A stretch of DNA of 64,000 nucleotides, from positions 1 to 64,000 of the forward strand of contig WTXG01000048.1 in NCBI GenBank assembly GCA_022496185.1, given 5' to 3'. This document shows positions 44,501 to 55,869 of the stretch, piece after piece (the stretch's first letter is position 1; every line of letters begins with the position of its first letter). The translations under genes were made by a program, and so were the position numbers. The notes beneath the pieces are model-generated. The model was not told the origin of the DNA, did no database searches, and worked only from the letters and a program-made list of their open reading frames with translations. The stretch comes from Multifurca ochricompacta (Eukaryota > Basidiomycota > Agaricomycetes > Russulales > Russulaceae).

Positions 44501-45133
44501 TTACTTCTCGAGCACGGTGCGGAGGTAAACGTTCGCAGTAAAAGTGGTGCCACCCCGCTGCATCGGGCATCGTTGAAAGGGAACTCAGACGTGGTCAGGC
44601 TGTTATTAAAGCATGGCGCAAATTTACACTCCCGGAGTAACAAAGGTTGGACTCCACTGTGTCAGGCAGCAGATCGTGGATCTATGGGCGTGGCGCAACT
44701 ATTGCTCGAGCATGGCGGGGATGCGAATGCTTCGGACGGCGAAAATTGGACTCCGTTGCACAAGGCTACACAGCGAGGGCATTTAGAGATCATTGAGTTA
44801 TTGCTTCGTCATGGTGCGGAGATAGATTATCCAGACAGGGGTGGTTGGACCCCATTACATCGGGCGTCGGCGAAGGGACACTTGCTGGTTTTACAATTAC
44901 TACTTGATCATGGCGCAGATGTGAACTCCCAGAGCAAGGCTGGCCGAACCGCTTTGCACCTAGCATCATCTGAGGGAGATTTAGAAACTGCCCGGCTACT
45001 TCTCAAGCGTGGCGCGGACACTAGAATCAAAGACAATCTTGGCAGGACTCCATTAGACTCGGTAAATGGTACCCAATACCCCGATCTTGTGAAGTTACTC
45101 TCACAACCTAGACATGGTGTGAAACGAACATGA
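41558..45133 (+). CDS. NLR-like STAND protein: Goodbye, NACHT, ankyrin repeats
   Basis: Fungal STAND proteins act in nonself recognition and programmed cell death. The ATG at 41558 starts a Goodbye domain (ETLFANALKDYAIQTGDDL, then GVNASYDVLDGLFESIS), spread over several exons joined by 50-80 nt introns. After RRWLSPPDPSKNHNIACKS comes the nucleotide-binding domain: an intron between 42735 and 42792 splits the P-loop, which reads HGKPGSGKS once joined; Walker B is YIIIDALDEC; a sensor-like VTSRPE follows. A winged-helix-like region (FRWVFCQFQRL) precedes eight ankyrin repeats and a partial ninth (typical unit GWTPLHRASAKGHLLVLQLL). No frameshift or internal stop was found, so it is probably functional, about 1,080 aa. 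The relic at 37334 is its paralogue. No separate N-terminal effector domain was recognised beyond Goodbye. Confidence 0.9.
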
Positions 45134-45604
45134 TAGAACCTCGGGAGTTTCTGGCCTGGCCCTAATAATGCATTAGCATCTTTCCCATACAATTCTATTT
45201 TCTCCAATCTCCAAATTTTTACATTGTCGATTACTTGTGTTGTATCTTACCGATGATATCGTTTGTAACAGAAAGGTTTAACGGGGGAGTTTCGGAACTC
45301 CTTTCTTTTACATTCGCATATTCTCCGCTCCCTCTCCGGCTTGTGCCATCTTTTGTTACTCGTATTGCCATCAATCTGATGACACCATTAAATTTGCATG
45401 CTTTCTGGATCTGCTACCTGTGGGCTGGTCGCAGTAATGACCATCGGGGTGAGTAAGTGTAACGCCAGCCTTATTGTATACTTTGCCCAAGTGGTAAACC
45501 ATGAGTCCTATCGAATGCTACTTGAACAAATACTCCGTCGAACCAGCACATGAACCTTTTAGCATTCCCGGATGATGATAAATATCGAAATCTAACGCAT
45601 GACT
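45134..45604. other. Convergent 3' interval
   Basis: Space between the 3' ends of the NLR gene (+) and the SCY1-like gene (-). AATAATGCATTAG at 45163 is a possible processing signal; no gene. Confidence 0.4.
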
Positions 45605-48600
45605 CTATACCTTCCCCCCCACAGCATTCTTCTTCTGTTCTTTCAACTGAGCGATCCTCTGAAACCCAACGCCATCAGTACTCCACATCCAGCTTACGAA
45701 ACGTTGGGATGACGCACCTGTCTACGTTCCTCCTTCCTACGCGCTATCTCCGCTGCCTTCTCCTCTTTCGTCATTCCAACTGTGTTTGGCGCCGGGGAAG
45801 AGGCAGAAACAGGGACGATAGGCAACGTTGCGCGGGAGCTCGGAGAAGCCTGCGGTGTCGCGTGTGGACTCGGAGATGGCGATAGAGCTGCGACCCGCGA
45901 CGGTCGCACCATCGGAGAAGCGAGCGTCCGACTGGGCGTTGGCGTCGGTGGCGATGTTAGCTCCGTGACTGGTATCGGAACGGGCGGCGGCCTTGGGTCC
46001 TCAAATGCGCCCCAAGGATCCTCATCATCCGCAGTACCGCCCCAACCCAGCCCGACGGCCTCAGAACTACTCGACTCTGCTGGCGCACTTTCGAATGCGT
46101 CTGTGTGCGCAAGAGTCCATTTCATCAGTCTGTGCAGATTTAAAATGGTAAACAGCTGCAGTACGCACTCCAGTCGTCCGCGTCTGCGTTTACGTCCATC
46201 AAGTCGCCGTCCCATCGCCCCTCTTCTGCTAGGCCACCAGGAAGAGAGTTTGACACGGTCGTCTTGTGAGCACCAGGTTGCATCCCTTTGGGTTTACTAC
46301 TGCTTGGAATGGGCGGTGCTCGTGCTCGTGCTTGGTCACCGAATGTAGGCCTTGACTCGTTTGGAACAGGCGGTGCAATTTCTGCCTGCATATCCGCAGG
46401 CGCAAACTACATTGGAATTATAAATAAAGGCACTCGTAATGATCGTATAGCTTACCTTCTTGCCGATCGAAGATATCGCCCAGCCAGCGAGCGCACCAGC
46501 CGCGCCAGCTGCGGAGCTCACCAGTGTGGCTTCAGCGCCGCCATTTGGTATACCGAGGCTCACGGTTCCTTCCCCGGTGAGAGCAGTTTCTGGCTACAAC
46601 CGTTCAGTGGAGAGCTTAACAAGCAGTAGAAACCAAAACGAACCATCTTTGCCGCGTGCTCCTCAAGGATCTGGACTAACATGGACACTGCCTTGAATGC
46701 CTGGTCCCGCACTGTCCTACTCCCAGTCAGATATAGGAAGCAATTGAATAAACGAAATAACAACTTCTCCTTATCCACCAGCGCACTCGCTACCAGTCCT
46801 ACCACCTTTCCTGCAAGCTCCTCCACCTCGAATAAATGTGCGCACGCCATGCATGCCATCAGGGCAGCCACACGTGCCGGAGGGAAACTATCCTTCAACG
46901 CCTTGGCGCAAGCAGCGCCGAGGACCTTGCGCCGCGTATTCTGACCGAGTGTTGGACCGAGACGGCCGATTAGAATTATCGAGTTCGTGCGGATGGGCGC
47001 CTCAGGGTCAGATTGAAGTCGCGCAAGATGGCGTAGGATGTCATTATTCAGTATACGTTCAGTAAACTGTTGGGTACATAAGGGTCGCCGTTAGCCTGTG
47101 GAAATGGGTAGCTTGGAGTACCTTATCAGAAAGAAGGCCAATCGCTTTCACCGTCGCTTCGCGGATGATTGGGATCGTGTCTGTGAATCCCGTTTGCTGG
47201 GCCCTTATGAGTCAACTATACAGTAACATTGTATGAATTGCGGAAATCTCACAAGATTCGGCCAGATCTTATCCGATGTGGTCTGCTTATCGAGTTTATC
47301 TGCGAATTCAGGGAGTGCATCCAGTAGCGCCATACGTGTCCCACGGTCCGGATTTCCGAAAAGCTTCACGACAGGTTCAAGCACAACACTCTTATACTCG
47401 TCTGACGGGACGAGAGTACCCAATTGAATCACAAGCGGGATGGTGGTTGGCGCACAAATGGACATCGTTGTGTGCGTAAGGGAGGTGAGCAGAGCGGGAA
47501 GTATAAGATATGTTGCAAATGTTCGAGGGAGCGTAGAGGCTGCATCTTTTATGGTCCTTCATTTGAAGATCTCGTCACCTGTAAGGACTTTACAGATGCA
47601 GCGGGTTACGCACCTAAGTAAAGTTGTCCTTTCTCCGTCCGTCATCAAACCAAAATTCTCTAAGCCTTCGCATATCTTGAACAGTCTATTCCCTTTAAAG
47701 AACCCACCACTCTCCCCAAGACTCTCCGCCATGCCGACATCAAGCAGCGCTTTGGGTGTCATGCGGCCCTTCGGACTCGGATTGAGCATCTTCTTGAAGG
47801 ATGGCCATAGAGGAGGCGGAATTGCTCCACGAGATGAAGGTTGAGGGGGGTTGAAAGGAGGATCGAGGAACGCCGGGTGTGAGATAGTAGGGTTGAAGAG
47901 GTTGAAGGTGAGTAGTGCCAAGGCATAGGCATCAATTGCTGCAACAGGGCCACTTCATAGCTCATCAGGACTAATTGACCGTCATAGGACAAGGTCGCTT
48001 ACTCTTTGAGTGCAGCCCATCCGCCTCTCTCGTTTTCTGGCATTTGATGGATATTTAAATCTCCGGCGTATGCCTAGGCGCCTTGATCTGATCAGCGTCA
48101 TGACGGCGTGCGATGAGATGGTCTACGCACAACGAGGACAGCATTCGGTTCTGTGGGGTCACTTAATAACTCGAACCCTCCTAGCTTCCATTCGCCAGTG
48201 GCGGAGAGGAATATCGAGCTGACGCGAACGGTGCCGTGAGCAGCATTGCACGAGGTGTTGATGAAAGAAAGGGCATTCTGAAACATATTGGCATGGATGA
48301 GAAGTTATATCAACGTGGGCAAGGCGGCACATTGGCCTATGATCTAGAGTGTGCCTATCCCAATATCGAACAACGTACCGTTATGCGGTGTAGACCCCAT
48401 AATAGCCAATCTTGCCTATCTTTCGCGGGAGTAGCCTCCCATAATGACAACTCGGTAGAAAGTGGCTTGACACGCTCCGTCATGATGTAAATTGTGCTAT
48501 CGGCCTCGATAGCGTCCATAAATTTGAGAATATCGGGGTGCCGAGTGACGCGTAGCTTTCGCAGCGCATTCTGAGCAACAGGAAGTAAATTGCGCCTTTG

Positions 48601-48840
48601 TTGGTTGTTGAACTCGAAGACGGATACAGGAGAACCATCATCCTGAGTTGAATTTAAAGTGGAGAGTCAGTGAAAGTCGAAAGAAGGGCTACTTACCCTC
48701 TTGATTGCATCGTATAATGACCAGATACTAAGAGCGTCGAATGGCGGGTGTTTCTTCCCGAGAGAAAAAGGCAAGTTTAGGCCAGATTTTTGCACAATGG
48801 AAGACACAGCGGCACTACCGAGGGTCCGGAGATAATCCAT
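45605..48840 (-). CDS. SCY1-like pseudokinase with HEAT repeats
   Basis: Homologue of SCYL1/yeast Cex1, a scaffold for COPI-dependent Golgi-ER traffic and tRNA export. The start MDYLRTLGSAAVSSIVQKSG at 48840 is typical of the family. The kinase-like domain (FEFNNQQRRNLLPVAQNALR, HPDILKFMDAIE, WKLGGFELL) lacks the usual HRD and DFG residues: the DFG place reads GGF. HEAT-repeat helices follow (IPLVIQLGTLV, LDALPEFADKL, PEAPIRTNSIILIGRLG). The C-terminus is Pro/Ser-rich with WG-type motifs (DEDPWGAFED), then a basic end KKEERRQ joined by an intron to RIAQLKEQKKNAVGGKV and a stop at 45605. A more upstream in-frame initiator is possible at 48885, but the family start is at 48840. Divergent from MED14 with 477 bp between. 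Confidence 0.88.
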
Positions 48841-49317
48841 TGTGGCGCCAATTGAATAACCAAACCAAAATTTGGTCCACGTCACGAAATGAGTAGCTCT
48901 TTAAAGTATGTGGAAAAAGAGGAGAAACTGAGAACCTAAGTTCCTCCTCTGATACACTCCATCAAAGTGTTAGGTGTGATGTACCGCAGCCGCAGTGCGT
49001 GGGTGACTTGGGCTTGACCTTGACTCCTTGACTGTGCCCATGCCACGTGACAATCCATTGGTCACGGGCGTCTCAATTGTTAGGGTGTAAGGTCAGGAAC
49101 GAACGGAACAGGATGTTCCTTGTTCCCGCTCATCCGGACAGAGAGAAGAGAGAAACCTCCCTCTCTCACTCTCACTCTCACCCATCGAACCGGTTGCGAA
49201 CGCCTCTTTCCCTTGTTTACATCAAAATCCTCATCTTATCCCATGACACACGCATAATTTATCGGGCACCCATCAATAGTCCAGGACACTCCCTTACACC
49301 TCTTTCCTCTCCTTAAA
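48841..49317. promoter_or_regulatory. Shared divergent promoter region, SCY1-like / MED14
   Basis: 477 bp separate the two start codons, so both promoters must lie here. A CTCTCACTCTCACTCTCACC pyrimidine stretch at 49161-49181 lies upstream of MED14, common in basidiomycete promoters. No TATA box is evident. Confidence 0.45.
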
Positions 49318-52300
49318 ATGGCCCTAAATGGGACCAACCTTACCGCTTCCTCCTCCTACTCTTCTCCCATCCTTGATATCCTCAACCCTAGTCCAAATTG
49401 CTTTGATGAGCCACCAATAGAGCTCCTGGCGGCCGAGCTGCCTGTAGTAGATGATGGCCAGGTCCCGCTGAGCGAACTCGTCTCCCGCGTGGTGCAGGCA
49501 TGCTATGCGGAGATGACGGAGATGGCAGAAACGTGAGTAGCTCTCTTTGCTCGTATAGTGAAATTTCTTTTCGCGCTGGTGCAACTTCTACACAGCTAAC
49601 CGGACTTGTCTTTCTGCAGACTTCCTGGCATGTCTGACAGCGCCCGAAAACGCAAGCTCGCTGATTTTGTAGTTGCATGGAAGAAGCAGGTGGTGAAACT
49701 CTATGCTGTCACGAAATGGTCGCGAGATGCGGATATAGTCCAGAAATGCATGGTGCGTGAGCTCCTCTTCCTTGTCTTGATGGCACCTCTAACCTAGATG
49801 TGATGAAGAATATTACCGCTTTCCTTATGGACCAGAATCGCCAGTTTGACGACGTTATACACGGCTTAACATACGCTAGGGACAGTTTAGATGGTGCAAG
49901 GTGGAGTACTAAAACATCTGAGTTGAAATTGTGCCCATGTATGCGCACGCGCATGTTCTAGGCTACGAAATCACGACCTATTGACATCCTTGGATGTTCT
50001 CACTACCGGATCCTACCGGCGTCTACCAACTATGATCAAGGTATAGACGACTAAGAGTGTGACACGCTCGGTACTAAAGGCGTCTGTAGAAAACCATCAT
50101 ACCGCCATCTCGCCTCACGGACACAGAAGTTTCTAAAATCCTTTCCGACCTTGAAGCCCTCACGCGGTTCCGACTGCGCATGACGGAGATAATTCCAGTT
50201 GAGATGTTCAATTATCGTATATGCATGTCCCTTCATCTTTACATGCTTGTTGCATCTATTGACTGCATGTGAGACAGCTGATGGGCGAGCCTGGTTCACT
50301 GTTCCTAACCTTTTCGAGACATCGATCTGTCTGCGAGGGGGAAATCAAGAAGATGGATGGTTTTTTGTTCACGTAGAGTTCCTGTTCACGGTGGGTGGGG
50401 ATCGAACCGGCATGCAAGGTCCGCTGCCCACACTCCCTCCATCTTCATACCTTCCATTCACGCCACGCGCAGAGTTCCCACGGAAGCCGACAGGCGTTTT
50501 AAAGGAGCACCTCACAATTGAAGCGGATAATCGTCTCGGCTACTACCTACCGATTCCAGAGCCCGAACAACCTCCAGACCCGAATCTTCCACCTCCCCTG
50601 GAGAGGCCGAAGCTCCCAGAAGATGTAGCTGACGCACCGTTGGTGCGAATCTACAACTTTCTTCGTAAATGCCCCTGACCTATGCCTTTTACAAACATAA
50701 CGGCTAACCAACGCCACAGAGATGATGTCAATGTCGTACCAATTAGAGGTACTTTGGTACCAGGTATTTTTTTTTAAATTTGCAATTTCTCCGCGATATT
50801 CACCGTTTTCACGACGCCCAGGCAGAACGCCTTCGCTCGCTTGGCTGGGGCGACTTCCTGAAAGTTGAAATGGCACGCGATCGAAAAGCGTTGAGCGTCT
50901 CCTACTGGATGTAAGTGTTATTTTAACTCCCTCTTGACATCCCCTGACATTGCTCCGGAGCAGTCGCCAGCTTCCTGCTCGTCCACCCCCTCTGGCCGCC
51001 CGCTTTCAGCTACCCCTCCTTGGCGGCACCCTCAAAATTGAGCTGCAGAGCACACCCCACCCAATACGCAAACCCCACGCACGGGTCCTTGCTGAACTTC
51101 AAGACCGTGCGAAACTCGGCGGGCGACGGCCGTCCGACACGGTGGAAGGCACAAGATGGAACATCGTTTGGGACCCTGCTCCACGCGCGCTGGGCATCGC
51201 ACTCACGGTCGAGGGTCCTATTCCCGAGCTATCTGTGGTATACGCGTCTTTTGTTTTGAGGGTTTTAGCGGGAGATTAACCCTGCACACAGGATGCACAG
51301 GACCTCGATTTTGAGCGCCTGATTCGGACAGTTATAGAAACCCACACACACGCCATCTTCCGCGAATTTTCCCTTCGGCTGCTGAACAATCCGGTATTCT
51401 CTCTGCCAGGCGCAGTCGTGGTTGTCGAGGAAGGTAAAGTCGCTACGTTTTTGTTGCTCTGCCCACGAAATAAATACTGAAAATGAGTAGCCGGTTCCCA
51501 AGCCCTCCACGTTTATCTTTGTGCCGATGAAATCGTCGTTGTCACCATCGAACCGCGTACAGGTAAAATCAGCTTGCGTGACACAGGGGATCTAGGTGCG
51601 GCGGGGCGCGGCCCACGTTTCCTAGCAATCTCTGAGAAGCTGAATGAAAACCCAACGGTATTGCTTGAGGCACTTACACGGCTGCGCATAAATGTGCGCA
51701 TTTCAGTTCTTTTGGTGCCTATGGCTATTTACTTGTTCTTAGACGATCGTCGAGCTGGCGGAGCAAAAGGCGAACTATTTGGGTTTCCAGACCTTCAGAC
51801 AGCGTAATTTTTCGCGCGAAGGTACGTACCTATTTCTTGCCTTTGCGTGTGTATTCACTCGTTCTGCCATGCCGTTGCTTCGCCTCAGAATTTATCAAAT
51901 TTGGCACCACAGTGCGCAGCCTGCTCTACATTCAGCTTACACCCTTCCCTACACACTACCTCGTGCTCGTCGTCACTGATACCGACTTCCGCTATGCGCT
52001 TATCAGCGTTAAGATTGTCCCGGATAGTATGTACCAAACCCTTGTCATGGAGGACATTGGGTGGCTGGATGTGGAGAGAATATGTGGGCGTAGCCGGGAG
52101 GCGAGGGCTCACAGGGCAACACGGGAACCAGGGTTTGGAGGCCCTGGCGCGGAGTCGTCGAGGTTGGTGCCGATGGTTGGACGCAATGTGGTCTGACGAA
52201 TTACCAGGTTCAGATTGGAGACATTGGTTCTGCGCGAACTCTATACTTATTGCTGGTAACCCTTTCGTCGTCTTCCCTTCATATTCAATGCGAGGGTTAA

Positions 52301-53748
52301 CTCAATACGCTCGCAGTGCGCGCGTAGCACATACGAAAGTCGAGAAACAACTCAAGAGGCTCAATATCCCATACTCCCACGTATACCCACCATCCCCCAC
52401 AGTCCCAGTAGCGCCCGTCAACGCGGCTGGCACAGGCCTTCCCGCGACGCTTGGTCCCCTACACAGTACGCTCTCGCACACAATCCCGGCGCTCCTAATC
52501 CAGTCCTCCGACGTTCTACGCAACTCGGCGGCTCGCGACGCGGCGATGCCGAATATACGCGTTGTTCCGCTCGCATGGTGGGTTCCCGGCGCGAGCGCGA
52601 AAGGCCCCAAGGTTGTAACATGCGTCAAACTTCGGCACGTGCAGGAGTTGGTCGGGCGACGCGTTACGACGGCATCAGCATCGCGCGGTGTTTTGCGGCC
52701 GTCCAAGCATATTGTGTACGACGCACATGAGGCTGTCGTATGTTTTCTTTCGGACGAAGTGGATGGGTGTATGGATGAATTTAAGGATGGATGGGAGAGT
52801 GTGTCCAAGATTGTCGTTATCGCGCGCGAGGGTAAGTTTTTTTTTTTTTCGTCATTCTCCCATTCATCATTCGTGCTCATATGGCTTGTGTGATACAGTG
52901 GTGAATATGGCGAAGGAGAAACAATGGGAAGATGTGCGGCTACTTTCATTCGACTTACAAACTGTTGAGTTTACCTATGCGTCGGTAAGTATCACTTTGT
53001 CTCTGTCTACGCCATGCTCAGCCCCCCCCCCCCCCCCGTCTCACTTGCAATACAGGACTACACGCTTTCTATCTCCTGCAAGGATCAACTTCTCACGGGC
53101 GGTTCGTATCACCTCCACTTTGGGCGGCTCCACCTCCCCGCCCAAGATGAGGCGCACCATCACCGGCCAAACCCGCACTCAAAAGCCGAACCCTTTTTCC
53201 ATGCGCTTCTACGCCATGGCCGGCTTGCCGATGCTCTCCCCGCAATGGTCTCAGTCCTACGCGATACGGTACCCATTCTCGAGGTGCTCACGCACATCAC
53301 TCCCGCACGTGCGGTACCCAAAGCCGCTGGGTGGTGGCGTGTGATGTTCAATCCAGCTGGGATCACCGGTGGTGTCGCGCGTCATGCGCTCGACTTTCGT
53401 GTACTCAAGGGTTCGCGAATGGCACTGCTCGACGCGTCACAGTCCCTCTTTCGCAGTGCGCCGCCACAGCAGTCAACTCCCGCTTCAGGGAGCCAGTCCC
53501 AGTCCCAGCAACAGGACGGGACACAGTGCGCCATCGCGGTGGGATTTCTCCCGATACCTGGGCTTGATCGTGCGATTGCCGATGCCGTCGTTGCGGGGCG
53601 CGGGCGTGGGACTGTAGCCGGGATAGACATCGGTGTGGTGTGCAGCACAGCAGACGTTGTCATTGTTGGGGAGGCATTGTGGGAGGGTATCATGCGCTAT
53701 AGTGGGTTGGGCGGAGAGGTGGTTGTGAAGATGGAGGAGGGGGCTTGA
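49318..53748 (+). CDS. MED14: Mediator subunit 14 (Rgr1)
   Basis: Med14 is the backbone subunit joining the head, middle and tail of the Mediator co-activator that bridges regulators and RNA polymerase II in the nucleus. The start MALNGTNLTASS is followed by the conserved N-terminal domain: VPLSELVSRVVQACYAEMTE, an intron, LPGMSDSARKRKLADFVVAW, KWSRDADIVQKCM, FLMDQNRQFDDVIHGLTYAR and VLTTGSYRRLPTMIK. Many short introns (about 12) divide the rest, with conserved blocks such as YNFLR, SMSYQLEVLWYQAERLRSLG, LRLLNNPVFSLPG, FIKFGTTVRSLLYIQLTPFP and a C-terminal WWRVMFNPAGITGGVARHAL. It ends at 53748. A Gln/Ser-rich insert lies near the end. Length of about 1,100 aa is usual for fungi. Convergent with DAD2. 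Confidence 0.88.
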
Positions 53749-53908
53749 TCATCATCGCATTATTATCATGTTATAGGGAAGGGGGGGGGGCGAGGAGGGT
53801 TTCTCGCTTGTAATTTATTTTCCTGCAATTTGTTTTCTGAATTTGCTTTGCGAAAGATGCGTATTGGATTGGATTATGTGTTAATACATGATGGGCGGGG
53901 AAAGGAGA

Positions 53909-54460
53909 CTATTGCTTCTGCTCGGCATGTTGTAACTCATCTATGGGCACTCGGACGAGACGTCCTCCGGGAGGTAGGAACGATGCGTCGGGATCAGCTC
54001 CCTCCTCCCCAGTTGTAGTCGATGCCTCTCGCGCTGCGACTATACAAAACCACAATTTTACGGGGGCAAGGGGCTGGTAACCGATGCACACGCCCCAAAA
54101 AAAAAAAAAAACAAAAAACATACGGAACGTATTCAGGATGCGAAACATCTGGGGCCATTGTGCAAGAACTTGTCCATGCACTTTGAAGAACGGACATTTG
54201 GGCAGTGAGTGAGTGAGTGAGTGAGAGAAAGGAGCAGGGAGGAATATGTACGTACCGATACCAGCTTCGGCCATTACCTCGCAATCGTCAGCGAGTCCCT
54301 CGAGGCGTTTGAGGAAGAGGGAACTGGAGCGTTGAAGGGCATCTACGGCTTCAAACTCTTTTTTCTTTTCTGCTAGCCGTGCGAGGAGCGCTGGGTTTGG
54401 GGGTTGTGAGGAGCTTGGGATATGAGAGACGCGAGTAGGTGGGATTGTCGATGGACGCAT
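53909..54460 (-). CDS. DAD2: DASH/DAM1 kinetochore complex subunit Dad2, three exons
   Basis: Dad2 is a small coiled-coil subunit of the ten-protein ring coupling kinetochores to spindle microtubules. Starting at 54460 the protein reads MRPSTIPPTRVSHIPSSSQP, then LARLAEKKKEFEAVDALQRS, SSLFLKRLEGLADDCEVMAE and AGI; intron 1 (GTACGT..AAAG) leads to VHGQVLAQWPQMFRILNTF; intron 2 to LAAREASTTTGEEG and LVRVPIDELQHAEQKQ, stop at 53909. The EGLADDCEVMA and GQVLAQWPxMFRIL blocks are the family signature. About 135 residues, as usual. Intron 1 holds a run of GAGT repeats. The 160-bp gap to MED14 is convergent. Confidence 0.9.
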   Translation of the reverse strand: MRPSTIPPTRVSHIPSSSQPPNPALLARLAEKKKEFEAVDALQRSSSLFLKRLEGLADDCEVMAEAGIGTYIFLPAPFSHSLTHSLPKCPFFKVHGQVLAQWPQMFRILNTFRMFFVFFFFWGVCIGYQPLAPVKLWFCIVAAREASTTTGEEGADPDASFLPPGGRLVRVPIDELQHAEQKQ

Positions 54461-55083
54461 GGTTTATCTCCCCCTCCTTCAATAGGTATAGCCTAAACTC
54501 CTTGCCTTACCGCCCGTGTGTATACATGTGTGTATGTGTATTTGTGCTCATTTTGTAAATCGCTTAAATAAAGATACCGCGTAGTTAGTTAGTTATCTTT
54601 ACCTTTTAGTCTTAATTATCTCCCCACACACACACCTATTGATTCATATAAAAGCCTGATCTTTACCTCAACGTTCTTTTATTCGGTCTTTTGCGCGGGT
54701 CGCGAAGCTTAGCCCGCTTTTCGTAACCCATTCCTAATAATTGCTATTGCTATTCAATCGGCTACTTCCCTCCCTCTCCCTTCCTCGCTTGCACCCATCC
54801 CCGTCTTTTTGTGATTTGTGTTTTCGTGCATCCTCGTTTTTTCAAAAAAATACCGAATGCCTTCTGTGGCATTCACACCCGTCATACACAATTTGACTGC
54901 CACTATCACACACACAATACACACACACACACACACACACTAGAAAAATAAAAATAAAAGGAAACACGGAGAATATACTTGGAACCCGCTTACCTACTAA
55001 CTAATACCTCTAACCCGTCCTCCGTCTATTCGTCATTTGCATCTTTCTAGGGCCAAAAACGTCAAACATCCAACCACCGAGTC
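54461..55083. other. Divergent interval upstream of DAD2 and the gene at 55084
   Basis: Contains an ATATAAAAGCC box at about 54647, pyrimidine-rich sequence and a CA microsatellite (about 54918-54940). The TATA-like box could serve the gene at 55084 if a 5' leader or intron lies between. No other gene. Confidence 0.4.
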
Positions 55084-55869
55084 ATGGTCATGGACACCTT
55101 ATCACAAACGCGATATCACCTCTTGGCCGACAGGCACAATTCGCATGTCCCTCAGGGTGCTGCTACTGCTACTGCTACTGCTACTACTACTATTACTTTA
55201 CCCCGCAAAATCGCTCAGGGCGTCTTTTTCATCAACCCCAGCGACAGCGACGGGGATCACAACGACAAAGACAACAATAATAACGACAATAAATTCAGAT
55301 TTGACACCGCTTCCCTTCCATCGGCCCGCACGCTCGTCGATCTGGAGATCACGCATGCCGTCGTGTCGCGCGGATTTTCCTTCTCTTCTTCCTCTCCCTC
55401 TTCCCCTTCCTCCGGCGCCCACCCTTTATCATCATTATCATCATCATCATCATGCGGGATAAAAGCGCTCTTCGTCAGCCCCCATGATCCTCTCTCCAAA
55501 ATTGTCGCTTGGATACGCGCCGTTCGACAACTGGGCGCGCACATCCTCATTGTCGGTGACGTCGCAGCCGCGGCTGGGTATCTTGTCGTCGAGAACGGTC
55601 TGACGCCGCATTCGGCTTGGTTGAGGATCGCGCGTGGACTTCCGCCTGATGGTGATCTCGTGATTGCGCGACTGTGCTTGTTGGCGTTGACACACGGTGA
55701 AAAGGGGACGATGACGCCGCGCAGATCAGAGTGTATGTCTGCTGGTGCTGGTGCTGGTGCTGGTACTGGTGGACGGCGCAGGTCGTTCTCGCAACGTTCA
55801 TGTCGAAACTTGCCAAGTAGTGCAAGGGCTGAGTCTGGACTTAAGCATGTGCTTGTATTTAACTTGTAA
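55084..55869 (+). CDS. Dual-specificity-phosphatase-like protein lacking the catalytic loop
   Basis: 261 codons without an intron. After a Thr/Ala repeat comes LPRKIAQGVFFINPS, an Asp/Asn-rich insert, ARTLVDLEITHAVVS, a long Ser/Pro insert, then IKALFVSPHDPLSKIVAWIR and LGAHILIVGDVAAAAGYLVV. This has the order of a DSP fold (I-x-x-G, then ITHVL-like strand, then P-loop and helix), but where HCxxGxxRS should stand there is IVGDVAAAAG, so neither the nucleophilic Cys nor the Arg is there. I infer a pseudophosphatase, similar in plan to the gene at 58389. The low-complexity inserts are made of triplet repeats. Function unknown; the family assignment is by pattern only. Confidence 0.5.
   Translation: MVMDTLSQTRYHLLADRHNSHVPQGAATATATATTTITLPRKIAQGVFFINPSDSDGDHNDKDNNNNDNKFRFDTASLPSARTLVDLEITHAVVSRGFSFSSSSPSSPSSGAHPLSSLSSSSSCGIKALFVSPHDPLSKIVAWIRAVRQLGAHILIVGDVAAAAGYLVVENGLTPHSAWLRIARGLPPDGDLVIARLCLLALTHGEKGTMTPRRSECMSAGAGAGAGTGGRRRSFSQRSCRNLPSSARAESGLKHVLVFNL

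Noticed and set aside
50395..50430. B-box-like GGTTCGATCCC on the minus strand, suggesting a tRNA gene
   Set aside because: No A box or acceptor stem at the right distance, and the sequence lies in an exon of MED14.
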